From NCBI RefSeq assembly GCF_014640535.1, contig NZ_BMHD01000001.1, positions 1,490,214 to 1,554,213 of the forward strand: a stretch of DNA of 64,000 bases. The letters are read 5' to 3'. Numbering within the stretch: position 1 is the first letter of the stretch; each line of letters begins with the position of its first letter. Both the position numbers and the translations under genes were made by a program. The stretch is from Cnuibacter physcomitrellae. GTDB lineage: Bacteria > Actinomycetota > Actinomycetes > Actinomycetales > Microbacteriaceae. A model generated the notes under the pieces. It was not told where the DNA came from. It saw nothing but the letters and a program-made list of their open reading frames with translations, and did no database searches. Shown here piece after piece: positions 18,635-27,205 of this stretch.

Positions 18635-19761
18635 CGGATCTCCCTCTGCTTCTTGATCTGCCTGGCGTTGTAGATGACGATCGGCAGCACGAGCAGGAAC
18701 AGCACGACCGCGAAGGCCGCCGACCGCCCGTACTCGAAGTTCTTGAACTGGCTGTACATCTCGTTCGCGATGACGCTGGTGTCGTTGGCGCCGGCGGTCA
18801 TCGTGCGCACGATGTCGAACACCTTCAGCGAGGCGATCGAGATCGTGGTGATCACGACGATGAGCGAGGCGCGGATGCCGGGCACCGTCACGTTGATGAA
18901 CCGCTGCCAGGCGTTGGCGCCGTCGAGCTGCGCGGCCTCGATGTGCTCGGTGGGCACGCCCTTGATGGCGGCGGAGAGGACGACCATCGCGAATCCGGTC
19001 TGGATCCAGATGAGCACGACGATGAGGAAGAACGTGTTCCACGGATCCTCCTGCAGCCACTGCACGGGCTGCCCGCCGAGCCAGACGACGACCTGGTTGA
19101 GCAGGCCGATCTGGTTCTCCTCCACGGGACGGTACGTGTACACGAACCGCCAGATGATCGAGGCGCCGACGAATGAGATCGCCATCGGCATGAAGACGAG
19201 GATCTTGAAGAACTTCTCACCGCGGCTCTTGTCGATGAACACCGCGTAGGCGAGTCCGAAGATCGTGGACGCGACGGGCACGACCAGCACCCAGATGATC
19301 GTGTTGATCACGGTGCGAAGGCCCTGCGGCTGCGTGAAGATCCAGATGTAGTTGTCGATGGCGACGAACGAGCCGCGGCTCGAGAAGAAGGAGTCGATGA
19401 AGGTCTTGACCGTGGGGTAGACCAGGCCGACGATCAGCAGGATCAGCGCCGGGGCGAGGAAGCCCACCAGCTGGAAGAGGTAGCCCTGCCCCTGCCTGGA
19501 CCGGAAGTCGAGGATGAAGAACAGGCCGCCCAGGACCGCGGCGATGATGATCGCCCACCACACCGATCCGATGAGGTAGAAGGCGAGCGCCGGGAACACG
19601 ACGCACGCCGCGAGGCGGATGATCGTGTACTTCCGACCCGAGCGCGGGGCGATCTCGATGAAGAAGAGGATGAGGGCGACGACGATCGCGAACGCCACCA
19701 CGACGATCGGGATCTGTGCCAGCGGCGGCAGCTTGCCCACCCACAGGAGGAAATCCGACAT
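18631..19761 (-). CDS. sugar ABC transporter permease (MalF-type)
   Basis: 376 residues with about eight or nine transmembrane helices: two or three extra N-terminal helices precede the standard six. The EAA loop reads EHIEAAQLDGANAWQRFINV. It is the first permease of the operon, after the substrate-binding protein, from which it is separated by a hairpin (19841-19886) that probably lowers downstream transcription. No ATPase gene is in the cluster, so a shared MsiK-like ATPase is presumably used. Confidence 0.9.
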   Translation of the reverse strand: MSDFLLWVGKLPPLAQIPIVVVAFAIVVALILFFIEIAPRSGRKYTIIRLAACVVFPALAFYLIGSVWWAIIIAAVLGGLFFILDFRSRQGQGYLFQLVGFLAPALILLIVGLVYPTVKTFIDSFFSSRGSFVAIDNYIWIFTQPQGLRTVINTIIWVLVVPVASTIFGLAYAVFIDKSRGEKFFKILVFMPMAISFVGASIIWRFVYTYRPVEENQIGLLNQVVVWLGGQPVQWLQEDPWNTFFLIVVLIWIQTGFAMVVLSAAIKGVPTEHIEAAQLDGANAWQRFINVTVPGIRASLIVVITTISIASLKVFDIVRTMTAGANDTSVIANEMYSQFKNFEYGRSAAFAVVLFLLVLPIVIYNARQIKKQREIR

Positions 19762-19840
19762 GACAACCTTTCGAGTGCTTCGTTGAACTCAACCGGCCCG
19801 ACGCGTCGGCGTCGTAGGGAGAACCTAGCAGGCCGTGAGA

Positions 19841-19886
19841 CTGAAGCGGAGGCCGCCCGGTGATTCCGGACGGCCTCCGCCTTCAG
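19841..19886 (-). terminator. intercistronic hairpin between binding protein and permeases
   Basis: CTGAAG-CGGAGGCCG-C-CCGG pairs with CCGG-A-CGGCCTCCG-C-CTTCAG around a TGATT loop, with one mismatch and one bulge. It lies 14 bp after the binding-protein stop inside the operon, a position typical of partial terminators or RNA-stabilising hairpins that keep binding-protein levels above permease levels. Confidence 0.7.
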
Positions 19887-19899
19887 CGGCGGGCTCGAC

Positions 19900-21231
19900 C
19901 TACTCGGTCGGCCAACCGCCCTCGATCTGCTCGAGCACCTGCGGCTGCGGGGTGCCGTTGATCCAGTCGACCATGCCCTTCCAGAAGGTGCCGGCGCCGA
20001 CAGCACCGGGCATCAGGTCGGAGGCGTCGAACCGGAACGTGGTGTTCGGGTCCTGGAGGATGCCGATGGCCTGCTGCAGGATCGGGCTCTTCGCGTTCGC
20101 GGGGTCGAGGCCCTTGTTCGCGGAGATGACACCACCGAGCGAGACGCGGCTGTTGGCCCAGTCGGCGCTCGAGAGGTACTCCTGCACCTTGACGGTGTCG
20201 GCGTCGTTCGAGAACGCGCCGACGATCTCGCCACCACCGGTGACAGCGGTCTCACCGGACGTCACCGGCGGGGTCACGAAGGCCCAGATGTCGGCGTCGG
20301 GGCCGACGGTGGCGCCGGCGTCGGTGAGGAAGCCGTCGAAGAACGAGGCCTGGTGCGTCAGCGAGCACTTGCCCTGCGCCATCGCGGTGGCCACGTCGCC
20401 GAAGGCGGTGGAGTTGATCGACGAGACATCGCCGTAGCCCGCGTTCACGTACTGCGGGTTGAGGAGGATGTCGCCCACCGAGGTGAACGCGTCGGAGATG
20501 GGCTGGTCGGTGAACTTGACCTCGTTCTTGACCCACTGGTCGTACACGTCGGGGCCGGACTGGCGGAGCACCAGGTCCTCGACCCAGTCGGTGCCCGGCC
20601 AGCCGGTGGCGTCACCGGAGCCGAAGCCGGCGCACCAGGGGGCGCTGCCGGTCTTGGCCTGCATGTCCTTGGTCAGGGTCAGCATCTCGTCCCAGGTCTC
20701 CGGGACCTTCCAGCCGTTGTCGGCGAACTGCTTGGGCGAGTACCAGACGAAGCCCTTGACGCTCGCCATCAGCGGCGCGCCGTAGAGGGTGTCGTCGACG
20801 GTGCCGTACGCCTTCCAGTCGCTCGACCAGTTGTCGTCGACGTTCTTCGCGACGCCCTCGGGTGCCGGCTGCAGGAAGCCGCGCGAGGCGAGGTCGGAGA
20901 GGAGGCCGGGCTGCGGGAAGATCGCGAGGTCCGGCGGGTTGCCACCCTGAGCCCGGATGCCGATCTGCGACTCGAACTCCTTCGACGACTCGTACTGGAT
21001 GTCGATGTTGTTGGCCTTCTCCCAGTCGGCCCACGACTGCTCGAGAAGCTCGGCCTCGGTGTCGGCGATGGTGCCGTAGACCGTGACGACGCCGTCGGCC
21101 TCGCCGACGGTGTTGCCGCCGCCACTGGCGTTGCCGCCACCGGCGTTGCCGGAGCAGCCGGCGAGAGCGAGTCCGAGTCCCGCAGCGATCGCGATCGGGA
21201 CTCCGATTCGGCGAGGCAGTGTTGCCCGCAT
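19900..21231 (-). CDS. sugar ABC transporter substrate-binding lipoprotein
   Basis: 443 residues with a lipoprotein signal peptide ending in LALAGC (lipobox Cys at about residue 26), a Gly/Asn/Ser-rich tether and a family 1 extracellular solute-binding fold. Motifs include NPPDLAIFPQPGLLSDLA and the hinge-region GFVWYSPKQFADNGWKVP. It captures a sugar, probably an oligosaccharide, for the two permeases downstream. It is controlled from the divergent intergenic region, which carries two identical LacI-type operators. Confidence 0.92.
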   Translation of the reverse strand: MRATLPRRIGVPIAIAAGLGLALAGCSGNAGGGNASGGGNTVGEADGVVTVYGTIADTEAELLEQSWADWEKANNIDIQYESSKEFESQIGIRAQGGNPPDLAIFPQPGLLSDLASRGFLQPAPEGVAKNVDDNWSSDWKAYGTVDDTLYGAPLMASVKGFVWYSPKQFADNGWKVPETWDEMLTLTKDMQAKTGSAPWCAGFGSGDATGWPGTDWVEDLVLRQSGPDVYDQWVKNEVKFTDQPISDAFTSVGDILLNPQYVNAGYGDVSSINSTAFGDVATAMAQGKCSLTHQASFFDGFLTDAGATVGPDADIWAFVTPPVTSGETAVTGGGEIVGAFSNDADTVKVQEYLSSADWANSRVSLGGVISANKGLDPANAKSPILQQAIGILQDPNTTFRFDASDLMPGAVGAGTFWKGMVDWINGTPQPQVLEQIEGGWPTE

Positions 21232-21361
21232 TTCTCCTCCTCATTGAGTGAATGTGATCTCTCGCAACGTGGTGCCGTGCGAGCTTTAGGGAAACCTTTC
21301 CATAAGTCTCAGGAGAGCACAAGAACTCTGTGCATCGGTATCCGATCGTGATGAACCACGC

Positions 21362-21379
21362 CGAGAGAGCGCTCCCACG
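21362..21379. promoter_or_regulatory. LacI-family operator 1
   Basis: CGAGAGAGCGCTCCCACG, centred on AGCGCT, resembles the CebR-type box TGGGAGCGCTCCCA. It is repeated without change at 21408-21425, 46 bp away, between the divergent binding-protein and lacI-type genes. Confidence 0.8.
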
Positions 21380-21407
21380 GATTTTCGGGCATCCGACCGG
21401 GTGATCA

Positions 21408-21425
21408 CGAGAGAGCGCTCCCACG
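21408..21425. promoter_or_regulatory. LacI-family operator 2
   Basis: This is an exact second copy of CGAGAGAGCGCTCCCACG. Two identical sites in one divergent promoter region suggest cooperative binding or looping by the LacI-type protein encoded next to them. Confidence 0.8.
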
Positions 21426-21446
21426 ACCGTTACGAAATCGTGATTG

Positions 21447-21460
21447 TGCAAGCGTTTCCA
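21447..21460. promoter_or_regulatory. third LacI-type half-palindromic site, near the regulator start
   Basis: TGCAAGCGTTTCCA fits the general LacI/GalR operator form with a central CG. It lies 54 bp before the regulator GTG, suggesting autoregulation or a site for a second LacI-family protein. Confidence 0.6.
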
Positions 21461-21513
21461 CATTGGGTAGCCTGGCGAGCGCGAGCGACGAGGCTCGGCT
21501 TGAGGAGGCTGTG

Positions 21514-22533
21514 GTGACGGGCATCGAGGACGTCGCGGCGCTCGCCGGGGTCTCGAAGGCGACCGTGTCGAGGGCGCTGAGCGGACGAGGCTACGTGTCC
21601 CCCGCCACGCGGGACCGGGTCTCCGAGGCCGCCGCGAGCCTGGGCTACGTCGTGTCGTCGAGCGCCTCGAGCCTGGTCACCGGCAGATCCAACAACGTCG
21701 GGGTGATCATCCCGATCATCAACCAGTGGTTCTTCGGCAGCATCCTCGACGGGGTCGAACGGGCCCTCCTCGAACGCGGCTACGACCTGATGCTCTACAA
21801 CGTCTCCAAGAGCGGCGAGGAGCGCAGCCGCGTCTTCGAGTACTTCCTGGTGCGCAAGCGCGTGGACGCGATCATCGCGGTCACGCTCGAGATCACGCCC
21901 GAGGAGGCCAGGTCGCTGCTCGCCCTGGGCAAGCCGATCGCGGGCATCGGCGGCCCGCTGGAGGGCATCCCGACGATCAGCATCGACGACGTGGCCGCGG
22001 CCCGGCTCGCGACCGAGCACCTGCTGATGCTCGGGCACCGCGACATCCTCCACGTCGGCGGCGACCTCGCCGAGCAGATGGACTTCCACGTCCACTCCAA
22101 GCGCCTGACCGGCTATCTCGAGGCGATGGAGGCGGCGGGCATCCCCGCCGCGGAGACGACGTTCGTGGCGACCGCGTTCGACATCCCCGGCGGATACCAC
22201 GTGGGCAAGCAGGTGTTGGGCGACCCCCGACGACGGCCGACGGCGATCTTCGCCGCCGCCGACGAGATCGCGATCGGGATCATCCTCGCCGCGCGGGAGC
22301 TCGGCATCTCGGTGCCCGACGACCTCTCCGTCATCGGCATCGACGACCATCCGCTGGCCGAGCTGTTCGGGCTCACCTCGATCCGGCAGCGTCCCGGGGA
22401 GCAGGGGGCTCAGGCGGTGGAGTTCGTCATCCGTCAGCTCGAGGAGCCGGGGTGGGCCCCTCCCCCGCGCCACACCGACGTGCCCGCGTCGCTCGTGACG
22501 CGCTCCTCGACCGCCCGCCCGCGCGTCCGCTGA
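21514..22533 (+). CDS. LacI-family transcriptional regulator of the sugar operon
   Basis: 339 residues: an N-terminal helix-turn-helix with hinge (IEDVAALAGVSKATVSRALS), then a periplasmic-binding-like sensor domain ending with VPDDLSVIGIDDHP. It is divergent from the sugar uptake operon with two operators between. GTG 21514 is chosen because GAGGAGG lies 5 nt upstream; an ATG at 21463 would overlap the third operator. It is expected to repress uptake until the sugar, or a breakdown product, binds. Confidence 0.9.
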   Translation: MTGIEDVAALAGVSKATVSRALSGRGYVSPATRDRVSEAAASLGYVVSSSASSLVTGRSNNVGVIIPIINQWFFGSILDGVERALLERGYDLMLYNVSKSGEERSRVFEYFLVRKRVDAIIAVTLEITPEEARSLLALGKPIAGIGGPLEGIPTISIDDVAAARLATEHLLMLGHRDILHVGGDLAEQMDFHVHSKRLTGYLEAMEAAGIPAAETTFVATAFDIPGGYHVGKQVLGDPRRRPTAIFAAADEIAIGIILAARELGISVPDDLSVIGIDDHPLAELFGLTSIRQRPGEQGAQAVEFVIRQLEEPGWAPPPRHTDVPASLVTRSSTARPRVR

Positions 22534-22591
22534 CGCGGCCACCCGCGCGTCCGCTGACGCCCCCGCCCGCCGTTCGCGGACCGTGGACGCA

Positions 22592-22625
22592 GGAAGCCCC
22601 GGGCCCGCAGGGGCCCGGGGCTTCC
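22592..22625. terminator. 15-bp perfect terminator of rplJ-rplL (bidirectional)
   Basis: GGAAGCCCCGGGCCC (22592-22606) pairs with its exact complement at 22611-22625 around a GCAG tetraloop. It lies between the convergent lacI-type gene and rplL. Confidence 0.88.
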
Positions 22626-22646
22626 GGAATTCAGCGGAAGCTGAGA

Positions 22647-23036
22647 CTACTTGAGGGTGACGGTCGCGCCGGCCTCTTCGAGCTGGGCCTTGGCCTTCTC
22701 GGCGGTCTCCTTGTTGGCACCCTCGAGGACGGGCTTGGGGGCGCCGTCGACGAGAGCCTTCGCTTCACCGAGGCCGAGGCTGGTGAGCGCGCGCACCTCC
22801 TTGATGACCTGGATCTTCTTGTCGCCGGCAGCCTCGAGGATGACGTCGAACGAGTCCTTCTCCTCGACCTCCTCGGCGGCAGCGCCACCGCCGACAGCGG
22901 CGGGGCCGGCGACGGCGACGGGAGCGGCGGCGGTGACCTCGAAGGTCTCCTCGAACGCCTTGACGAACTCGCTCAGCTCGATGAGCGTGAGCTCCTTGAA
23001 CGCCTCAAGCAGTTCCTCGGTGGAAAGCTTTGCCAT
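22647..23036 (-). CDS. rplL: 50S ribosomal protein L7/L12
   Basis: A 129-residue stalk protein with an N-terminal dimerisation helix ([20 protein letters not shown]), an Ala/Gly hinge ([19 protein letters not shown]) and a C-terminal factor-binding domain ([19 protein letters not shown]). It recruits translation GTPases. ATG 23034-23036 is preceded by AAGGAGAA. It follows rplJ by 41 bp, and the terminator at 22592-22625 ends the unit. rpoB does not follow. Confidence 0.97.
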   Translation of the reverse strand: MAKLSTEELLEAFKELTLIELSEFVKAFEETFEVTAAAPVAVAGPAAVGGGAAAEEVEEKDSFDVILEAAGDKKIQVIKEVRALTSLGLGEAKALVDGAPKPVLEGANKETAEKAKAQLEEAGATVTLK

Positions 23037-23077
23037 GATGTTCTCCTTGTGTGTGGTTTCTGATCTCACCGCGAACG

Positions 23078-23593
23078 TCAGTTCGCGGACTCCTGCTTCT
23101 CACGCAGCGCCTCGACCGTGCGAACGGCCTTCGAGAGCGGAGCGTTGAAGAGATAGGCGGCACCGAACAGCGAAGCCTTGAAGGCGCCTGCCAGCTTGGC
23201 AAGCAGGACCTCACGGCTCTCGAGGTCGGCCAGCTTGGTGACCTCTTCGGGCGAGAGCGGGTTACCGTCGAAGTACCCGCCCTTCACCACGAGAAGAGGG
23301 TTTGCCTTGGCGAAGTCACGCAGCGACTTGGCGACGGCCACGGGGTCACCGTGGACGAAGGCGATCGCGGAGGGACCGGCGAGCTCGTCGTCGAAGACGG
23401 TGATGCCCGCGTTGTTGGCCGCGATCTTGGTCAGCGTGTTCTTCACCACGGCGTACGTCGCGTCTGCACTGATCGACTTGCGCAGCTGCTTGAGCTGAGC
23501 AACAGTGAGACCGCGGTACTCGGTCAGCAGTACGGCGGTCGAGCTCTGGAACTTGTCCGTGAGCTCGGCGACCGAAGCTTCCTTGTTCGCCAT
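23078..23593 (-). CDS. rplJ: 50S ribosomal protein L10
   Basis: 171 residues, normal for L10, anchoring L7/L12 dimers to the ribosome through its C-terminal helix. The N-terminal domain includes [18 protein letters not shown] and [10 protein letters not shown]. The start at ATG 23591-23593 fits the family; the 35 upstream in-frame codons lie in the structured leader. Excess L10 is expected to bind its own leader RNA (about 23600-23760) and promote attenuation. Confidence 0.97.
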   Translation of the reverse strand: MANKEASVAELTDKFQSSTAVLLTEYRGLTVAQLKQLRKSISADATYAVVKNTLTKIAANNAGITVFDDELAGPSAIAFVHGDPVAVAKSLRDFAKANPLLVVKGGYFDGNPLSPEEVTKLADLESREVLLAKLAGAFKASLFGAAYLFNAPLSKAVRTVEALREKQESAN

Positions 23594-23599
23594 GGCGCT

Positions 23600-23760
23600 C
23601 CTCATTAGTGGTTGTCGCCGCAGGCCCCGCCCCTCGCGGAGCGGCCAGGTCGCATGAAAAAAGCTCCGGCGCAGATGCCGGAGCTTGTCAGAACACACGC
23701 ACGGAGGCGCTTGGTCTTCACTTCGTCACCTGCGCAGGTCGTCGTTCTCACGAACCTTCG
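23600..23760 (-). ncRNA. L10 leader RNA (autoregulatory leader of rplJ-rplL)
   Basis: The 300-nt untranslated region before rplJ holds, in order of transcription, a structured region (23690-23760) and a strong intrinsic terminator (23656-23685), then about 60 nt to the start codon. This order of structured leader and attenuator before rplJ is that of the known L10 leader, which L10 or the L10-L12 complex binds. The class is assigned by position and architecture. Confidence 0.7.
23656..23685 (-). terminator. attenuator terminator in the rplJ leader
   Basis: AGCTCCGGC (23662-23670) pairs with GCCGGAGCT (23677-23685) around a 6-nt loop. On the minus strand the stem is followed directly by TTTTTT (23661-23656). 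It is a textbook intrinsic terminator placed 63 bp before the rplJ start. Confidence 0.9.
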
Positions 23761-23901
23761 ATCGGTGCTTCCTTCGGGACGGATCCTTCTGGGCACACCG
23801 ATGACCGGCGGTCTTTGGCTCAGACAAGACTAGGCGGTCGCCGCCTCCGATGCAAACCGGAGGCGGCGACCGCCTGTCGAGGGCTCTGCCGAGAGGCCGC
23901 G

Positions 23902-24066
23902 TCAGACGCGGCGGCTCCCGGTGAGCAGTCGCACGAGGAACACGATGACGGCGAGGACCAGGAGGATCAGGCCCACCCACAGCAGGAAGTTCAGCGAGCT
24001 CACGAAGCCGCCGGTGAACAGGAGGATCACCGCGATGACGGCGATGATGATCAGCAGGATGTTCAT
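23902..24066 (-). CDS. 54-residue two-helix membrane protein
   Basis: The small protein starts MNILLIIIAVIAVILLFTG and ends RLLTGSRRV. It has two hydrophobic helices (about 2-18 and 27-47) joined by a short GGFVSSLN turn, with a basic C-terminus. It has a good ribosome site (GAGGAGAA) and strong G/C third positions. It resembles the tiny lmo0937-type or DUF-type hydrophobic proteins of Gram-positive bacteria; no function is known. It stands alone between the L10 leader and the sensor kinase. Confidence 0.75.
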   Translation of the reverse strand: MNILLIIIAVIAVILLFTGGFVSSLNFLLWVGLILLVLAVIVFLVRLLTGSRRV

Positions 24067-24149
24067 GGTGTCGTTCTCCTCACTCAGGGATCGGGTGATC
24101 CTGGCAGGACGCCACTCGGATTGCGTGGCGGTCCCGACCGCCCTCGAAC

Positions 24150-25640
24150 CTACGCCGGGCCGTCACCCTCGGCGAGGGGTCGTCCCGATTGCTCAACCGG
24201 AGTAGAGTGATCGCCCGCAAGCGGGAGGGTGAGGGTGAACACCGTGCTGCCGGGCGCGGACTCCACCGAGACGGTGCCCTCGTGCGCCTCCGTCACCGCC
24301 TTGACGATCGCGAGCCCCAGGCCGGTGCTCCCCGCGTGCCGCGAGCGCGACGCGTCGCCGCGCACGAAGCGCTCGAACAGCGTCGGCAGCATGTCCGGTT
24401 CGATGCCGGGGCCGTCGTCTCCGATGGTCACAACCGCGTGGCGCGAGCCGTCGTCGGCGCGCCCCTCCCGCGCGGCCACGGTCACGGTCGTCCCCGGGGG
24501 CGTGTGCACCCGGGCGTTCGCGAGCAGGTTCGCGAACACCTGGTGCAACCGGTGGCGGTCGGCGGAGACCTCGAGCGGCTCCTCCGGGAGGTCGAGGTCC
24601 CAGTGGTGATCGGGACCGGCCGCGTGGGCGTCGCTCACCGCGTCCACCAGCACGAGCGAGAGGTCGACGTCGCTCATCGCCAGCTCGGGCCTGGAGTCGA
24701 GGCGGGCGAGCAGCAGGAGGTCCTCGACCAGCGTCGTCATCCTCGTCGCCTCCGACTCGATGCGTCCGAGGGAGTAGCGGATGTCGTCGGGCAGCTCCAC
24801 GTCGGCCCGCCGGGTGAGCTCGGCGTAGCCGCGGATGGAGGCCAGCGGCGTCCGCAGCTCGTGGCTGGCGTCGGCCACGAACTGGCGCACCTTGTTCTCG
24901 CTGCGCTGACGCGAGGTGAGCGCGGCGGCGACGTGCTCGAGCATCCCGTTGAGGGCCGCGCCCACGCGCCCCACCTCGGTGCGCGTGTCGGTGTCGCGGG
25001 AGGGGACGCGCTCAGCGAGCGCGACCTCGCCGCGGTCGAGCCGCATCCGGGCGACCCGCGACGCGGTGGCGGCCATCCGCTCGAGCGGTCTCGTGCTCAG
25101 ACGCACCACGACGAGGCCGATCAGGCCGGCGACCACCATCGCGGCCGCCGTCACGATCACGATCACCACCACGAGCTGCGTGACGGTGGCGTTCACGTCG
25201 TCGAGCGGGAGGCCGATGATCACCGCACTGTCGCCGACGATGGTGCGGCTGAGCACCCGGTACTCGCCGATCCCCGGGATGTCGACGCTCTCCGCGTCGA
25301 CGGAGGAGATCGTGGCGTCGAGCGCCGCGAGCTGGGGCGCGGAGAGGTACTGATAGCGGCCGTCCGCGGTCAGGACGAGCCCGTTATCGACCACGCCGCC
25401 CGCGGCGATGGCCGCGAGGGTGCCCTCGCCCTGCCCGAGCGGGATGCCCGGGGCCGGGCCGCCGTTGCCGTCCTGACCGCGGATGAACTGCTCGGTGCGC
25501 ACCGCGCTGTCACTGAGCTGGCTGTCGAGCCGGTCGACGAGGAAGTCGTTGAGCACGAGGGTGCTCGTGACGCCGATGATCACGCCCGCGAGCGCGATCA
25601 GCCCGAGCACGCTCAGGATCAGCGTGCGCCGGAGGGTCAC
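24150..25640 (-). CDS. two-component sensor histidine kinase
   Basis: 496 residues: transmembrane helix near 5-27, an extracytoplasmic sensor region of about 115 residues, a second helix, a HAMP domain, then the kinase core with H-box DASHELRTPLASIRGYAEL, N-box NLLANARVHT, and G-boxes DDGPGI and GSTGLGLAIV. Start GTG 25638-25640 overlaps the response-regulator stop (GTGA). It phosphorylates the OmpR-type regulator encoded just before it. The signal is unknown; the layout resembles the MprB/TcrY/PrrB-type envelope sensors of actinobacteria. Confidence 0.93.
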   Translation of the reverse strand: MTLRRTLILSVLGLIALAGVIIGVTSTLVLNDFLVDRLDSQLSDSAVRTEQFIRGQDGNGGPAPGIPLGQGEGTLAAIAAGGVVDNGLVLTADGRYQYLSAPQLAALDATISSVDAESVDIPGIGEYRVLSRTIVGDSAVIIGLPLDDVNATVTQLVVVIVIVTAAAMVVAGLIGLVVVRLSTRPLERMAATASRVARMRLDRGEVALAERVPSRDTDTRTEVGRVGAALNGMLEHVAAALTSRQRSENKVRQFVADASHELRTPLASIRGYAELTRRADVELPDDIRYSLGRIESEATRMTTLVEDLLLLARLDSRPELAMSDVDLSLVLVDAVSDAHAAGPDHHWDLDLPEEPLEVSADRHRLHQVFANLLANARVHTPPGTTVTVAAREGRADDGSRHAVVTIGDDGPGIEPDMLPTLFERFVRGDASRSRHAGSTGLGLAIVKAVTEAHEGTVSVESAPGSTVFTLTLPLAGDHSTPVEQSGRPLAEGDGPA

Positions 25641-26404
25641 AGGGAGGCGGGCTTCAGCATGTAGCCGGCGCCGCGCACCGTGTGGATCATGGGCGGCCGG
25701 CCCGCATCGATCTTCTTGCGCAGGTAGGAGATGTAGATCTCGACGACGCTCGACTTGCCCCCGAAGTCGTAGCTCCACACCCGGTCGAGGATCTGCGCCT
25801 TGCTCAGCACACGCCGCGGGTTGCGCATGAGGTAGCGCAGGAGCTCGAACTCGGTGGCCGTGAGCTCGATCGAGACGCCGTCGCGGAACACCTCGTGGCT
25901 GTCCTCGTCGAGCTGGAGGTCGCCCACGGTGACGACGGGGTCATCGGCGTCGGCGACCACGAGGGTCGATCGGCGGATGAGGCCGCGCAGACGCGCCACG
26001 AGCTCCTCGAGGCTGAACGGCTTGGTGACGTAGTCGTCGCCGCCCGCCGTGAGCCCGGCGATCCGGTCGTCGAGCGCATCCTTCGCCGTGAGGAACAGCA
26101 CAGGCGTCTCGTGCCCGTCGTTGCGGACCCGCTGCAGCACCTGGAGACCGTCGATGTCGGGGAGCATCACGTCGAGCACGATGACGTCGGGCCGGAACTC
26201 GCGGGCGACCTGGATGGCCGCGCGCCCCTCGGAGGCGGTGCGCACCTCCCAGCCCTCGTAGCGGAGCGCCATGGACAGCAGGTCGGTGAGGGTGCTCTCG
26301 TCGTCGACGACGAGGGCGCGCACGGCGGTGCCGTCGGCCCGGCGGAGCTTGGGCTGCTTCACCGTGGTGCCGGAGGCGGCGAGGAGATCGCGGTTGAGGG
26401 TCAC
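25637..26404 (-). CDS. OmpR-family response regulator
   Basis: 255 residues. The receiver domain has the phospho-acceptor in VIVLDVMLPD, the switch Thr in LFLTAKD and the Lys in VTKPFS. The C-terminal winged helix carries ELTATEFELLRYL and VVEIYISYLRKKID. There are about 28 extra N-terminal residues before the receiver. It is first in an operon with the kinase, overlapping by 4 bp. Its targets cannot be read from the window. Confidence 0.94.
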   Translation of the reverse strand: MTLNRDLLAASGTTVKQPKLRRADGTAVRALVVDDESTLTDLLSMALRYEGWEVRTASEGRAAIQVAREFRPDVIVLDVMLPDIDGLQVLQRVRNDGHETPVLFLTAKDALDDRIAGLTAGGDDYVTKPFSLEELVARLRGLIRRSTLVVADADDPVVTVGDLQLDEDSHEVFRDGVSIELTATEFELLRYLMRNPRRVLSKAQILDRVWSYDFGGKSSVVEIYISYLRKKIDAGRPPMIHTVRGAGYMLKPASL

Positions 26405-26480
26405 GACTACGAGTATCCGCGCTCTGCTATGAGAAGCCTATGAACGCGCCACACGTCCGCCGTGCGTGCTCTGAGCCGCG

Positions 26481-27167
26481 TCAGCGGCGGCGCACCCACG
26501 TCTCGCGCATGGCGGCGAGCAGCTCGTCGGCGCGGCGGACCAGCACCTCGATCTCCGACTCGTCGCGCTCGACCCAGCGGCACATCGGCACCGCACCCAC
26601 CGGCACGAACGCCTCGTGCTGCTCCCACACCACGAGCGTGCGCTCGGCGCCCAGCACGTACTGCTGCCACCACACCTGACGGAGGTAGCTGCGCGGGATG
26701 CTGCGCCAGGACTTGCTGGTCGTCTTGATCTCGCAGAGGGAGAGGGCCCCATCCGGGTCGACCCGGATGCCGTCGGGCGTCGCGAGGTGCCGCGCGTCGC
26801 GCTCGGCGTGGAAGAGCCCGTCGCTCGCCGCGATGCCGTGCTCCTGAAGCACCCAGGCCGCGATCTCGGGCTCCCGCGCCTTCCCGTGCTCGGTGAACAC
26901 GTTGCCCGAGAAGCCGGTGCCGTTGAGCTTCTCGTACGCCACCGAGTTCACGGCGTCGCGGCTCGAGAGGCGGGCGACGTCGGTGCCCGTCACGCCGCGA
27001 GCGCGAGCACGCAGCCAGCCGCGGCGGTCGGAGCTGCGTGCCACGAGCCGCGTGAGGTGCGGGGGCACGTCGGGCGCGGTGGTCGCCGGCTCGGCCTCCT
27101 CCTCCCACGGGAAGGAGAGCATCAGCGACGTGTTCACATCTGACATTGTCGTCGATGCCGACGACAT
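26481..27167 (-). CDS. YqaJ-type (lambda exonuclease-like) nuclease
   Basis: 228 residues with the PD-(D/E)XK core of YqaJ-like exonucleases: FTEHGKAREPEIA, then LATPDGIRVDPDGALSLCEIKTT, holding the catalytic Asp and Glu-x-Lys. This family is best known from phage recombination (alkaline exonuclease), but single chromosomal copies occur in actinobacteria. No single-strand annealing partner or other phage gene is nearby, so it is probably a domesticated host gene. Start uncertain: ATG 27165-27167 is used and ATG 27146 is possible. Confidence 0.8.
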   Translation of the reverse strand: MSSASTTMSDVNTSLMLSFPWEEEAEPATTAPDVPPHLTRLVARSSDRRGWLRARARGVTGTDVARLSSRDAVNSVAYEKLNGTGFSGNVFTEHGKAREPEIAAWVLQEHGIAASDGLFHAERDARHLATPDGIRVDPDGALSLCEIKTTSKSWRSIPRSYLRQVWWQQYVLGAERTLVVWEQHEAFVPVGAVPMCRWVERDESEIEVLVRRADELLAAMRETWVRRR

Positions 27168-27205
27168 GAGGGGCGCGGTGGACGGAGAGTCGGCTCGGTC
27201 TGCCG

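Noticed and set aside
17651-21231. Missing ATPase as a broken transporter
   Set aside because: Actinobacterial sugar ABC operons commonly lack their own ATPase and share an MsiK-type protein, so absence here is normal.
26481-27167. Prophage remnant around the YqaJ-type nuclease
   Set aside because: Neighbours are ordinary chromosomal genes, base composition is unchanged and no other phage-type gene is present.
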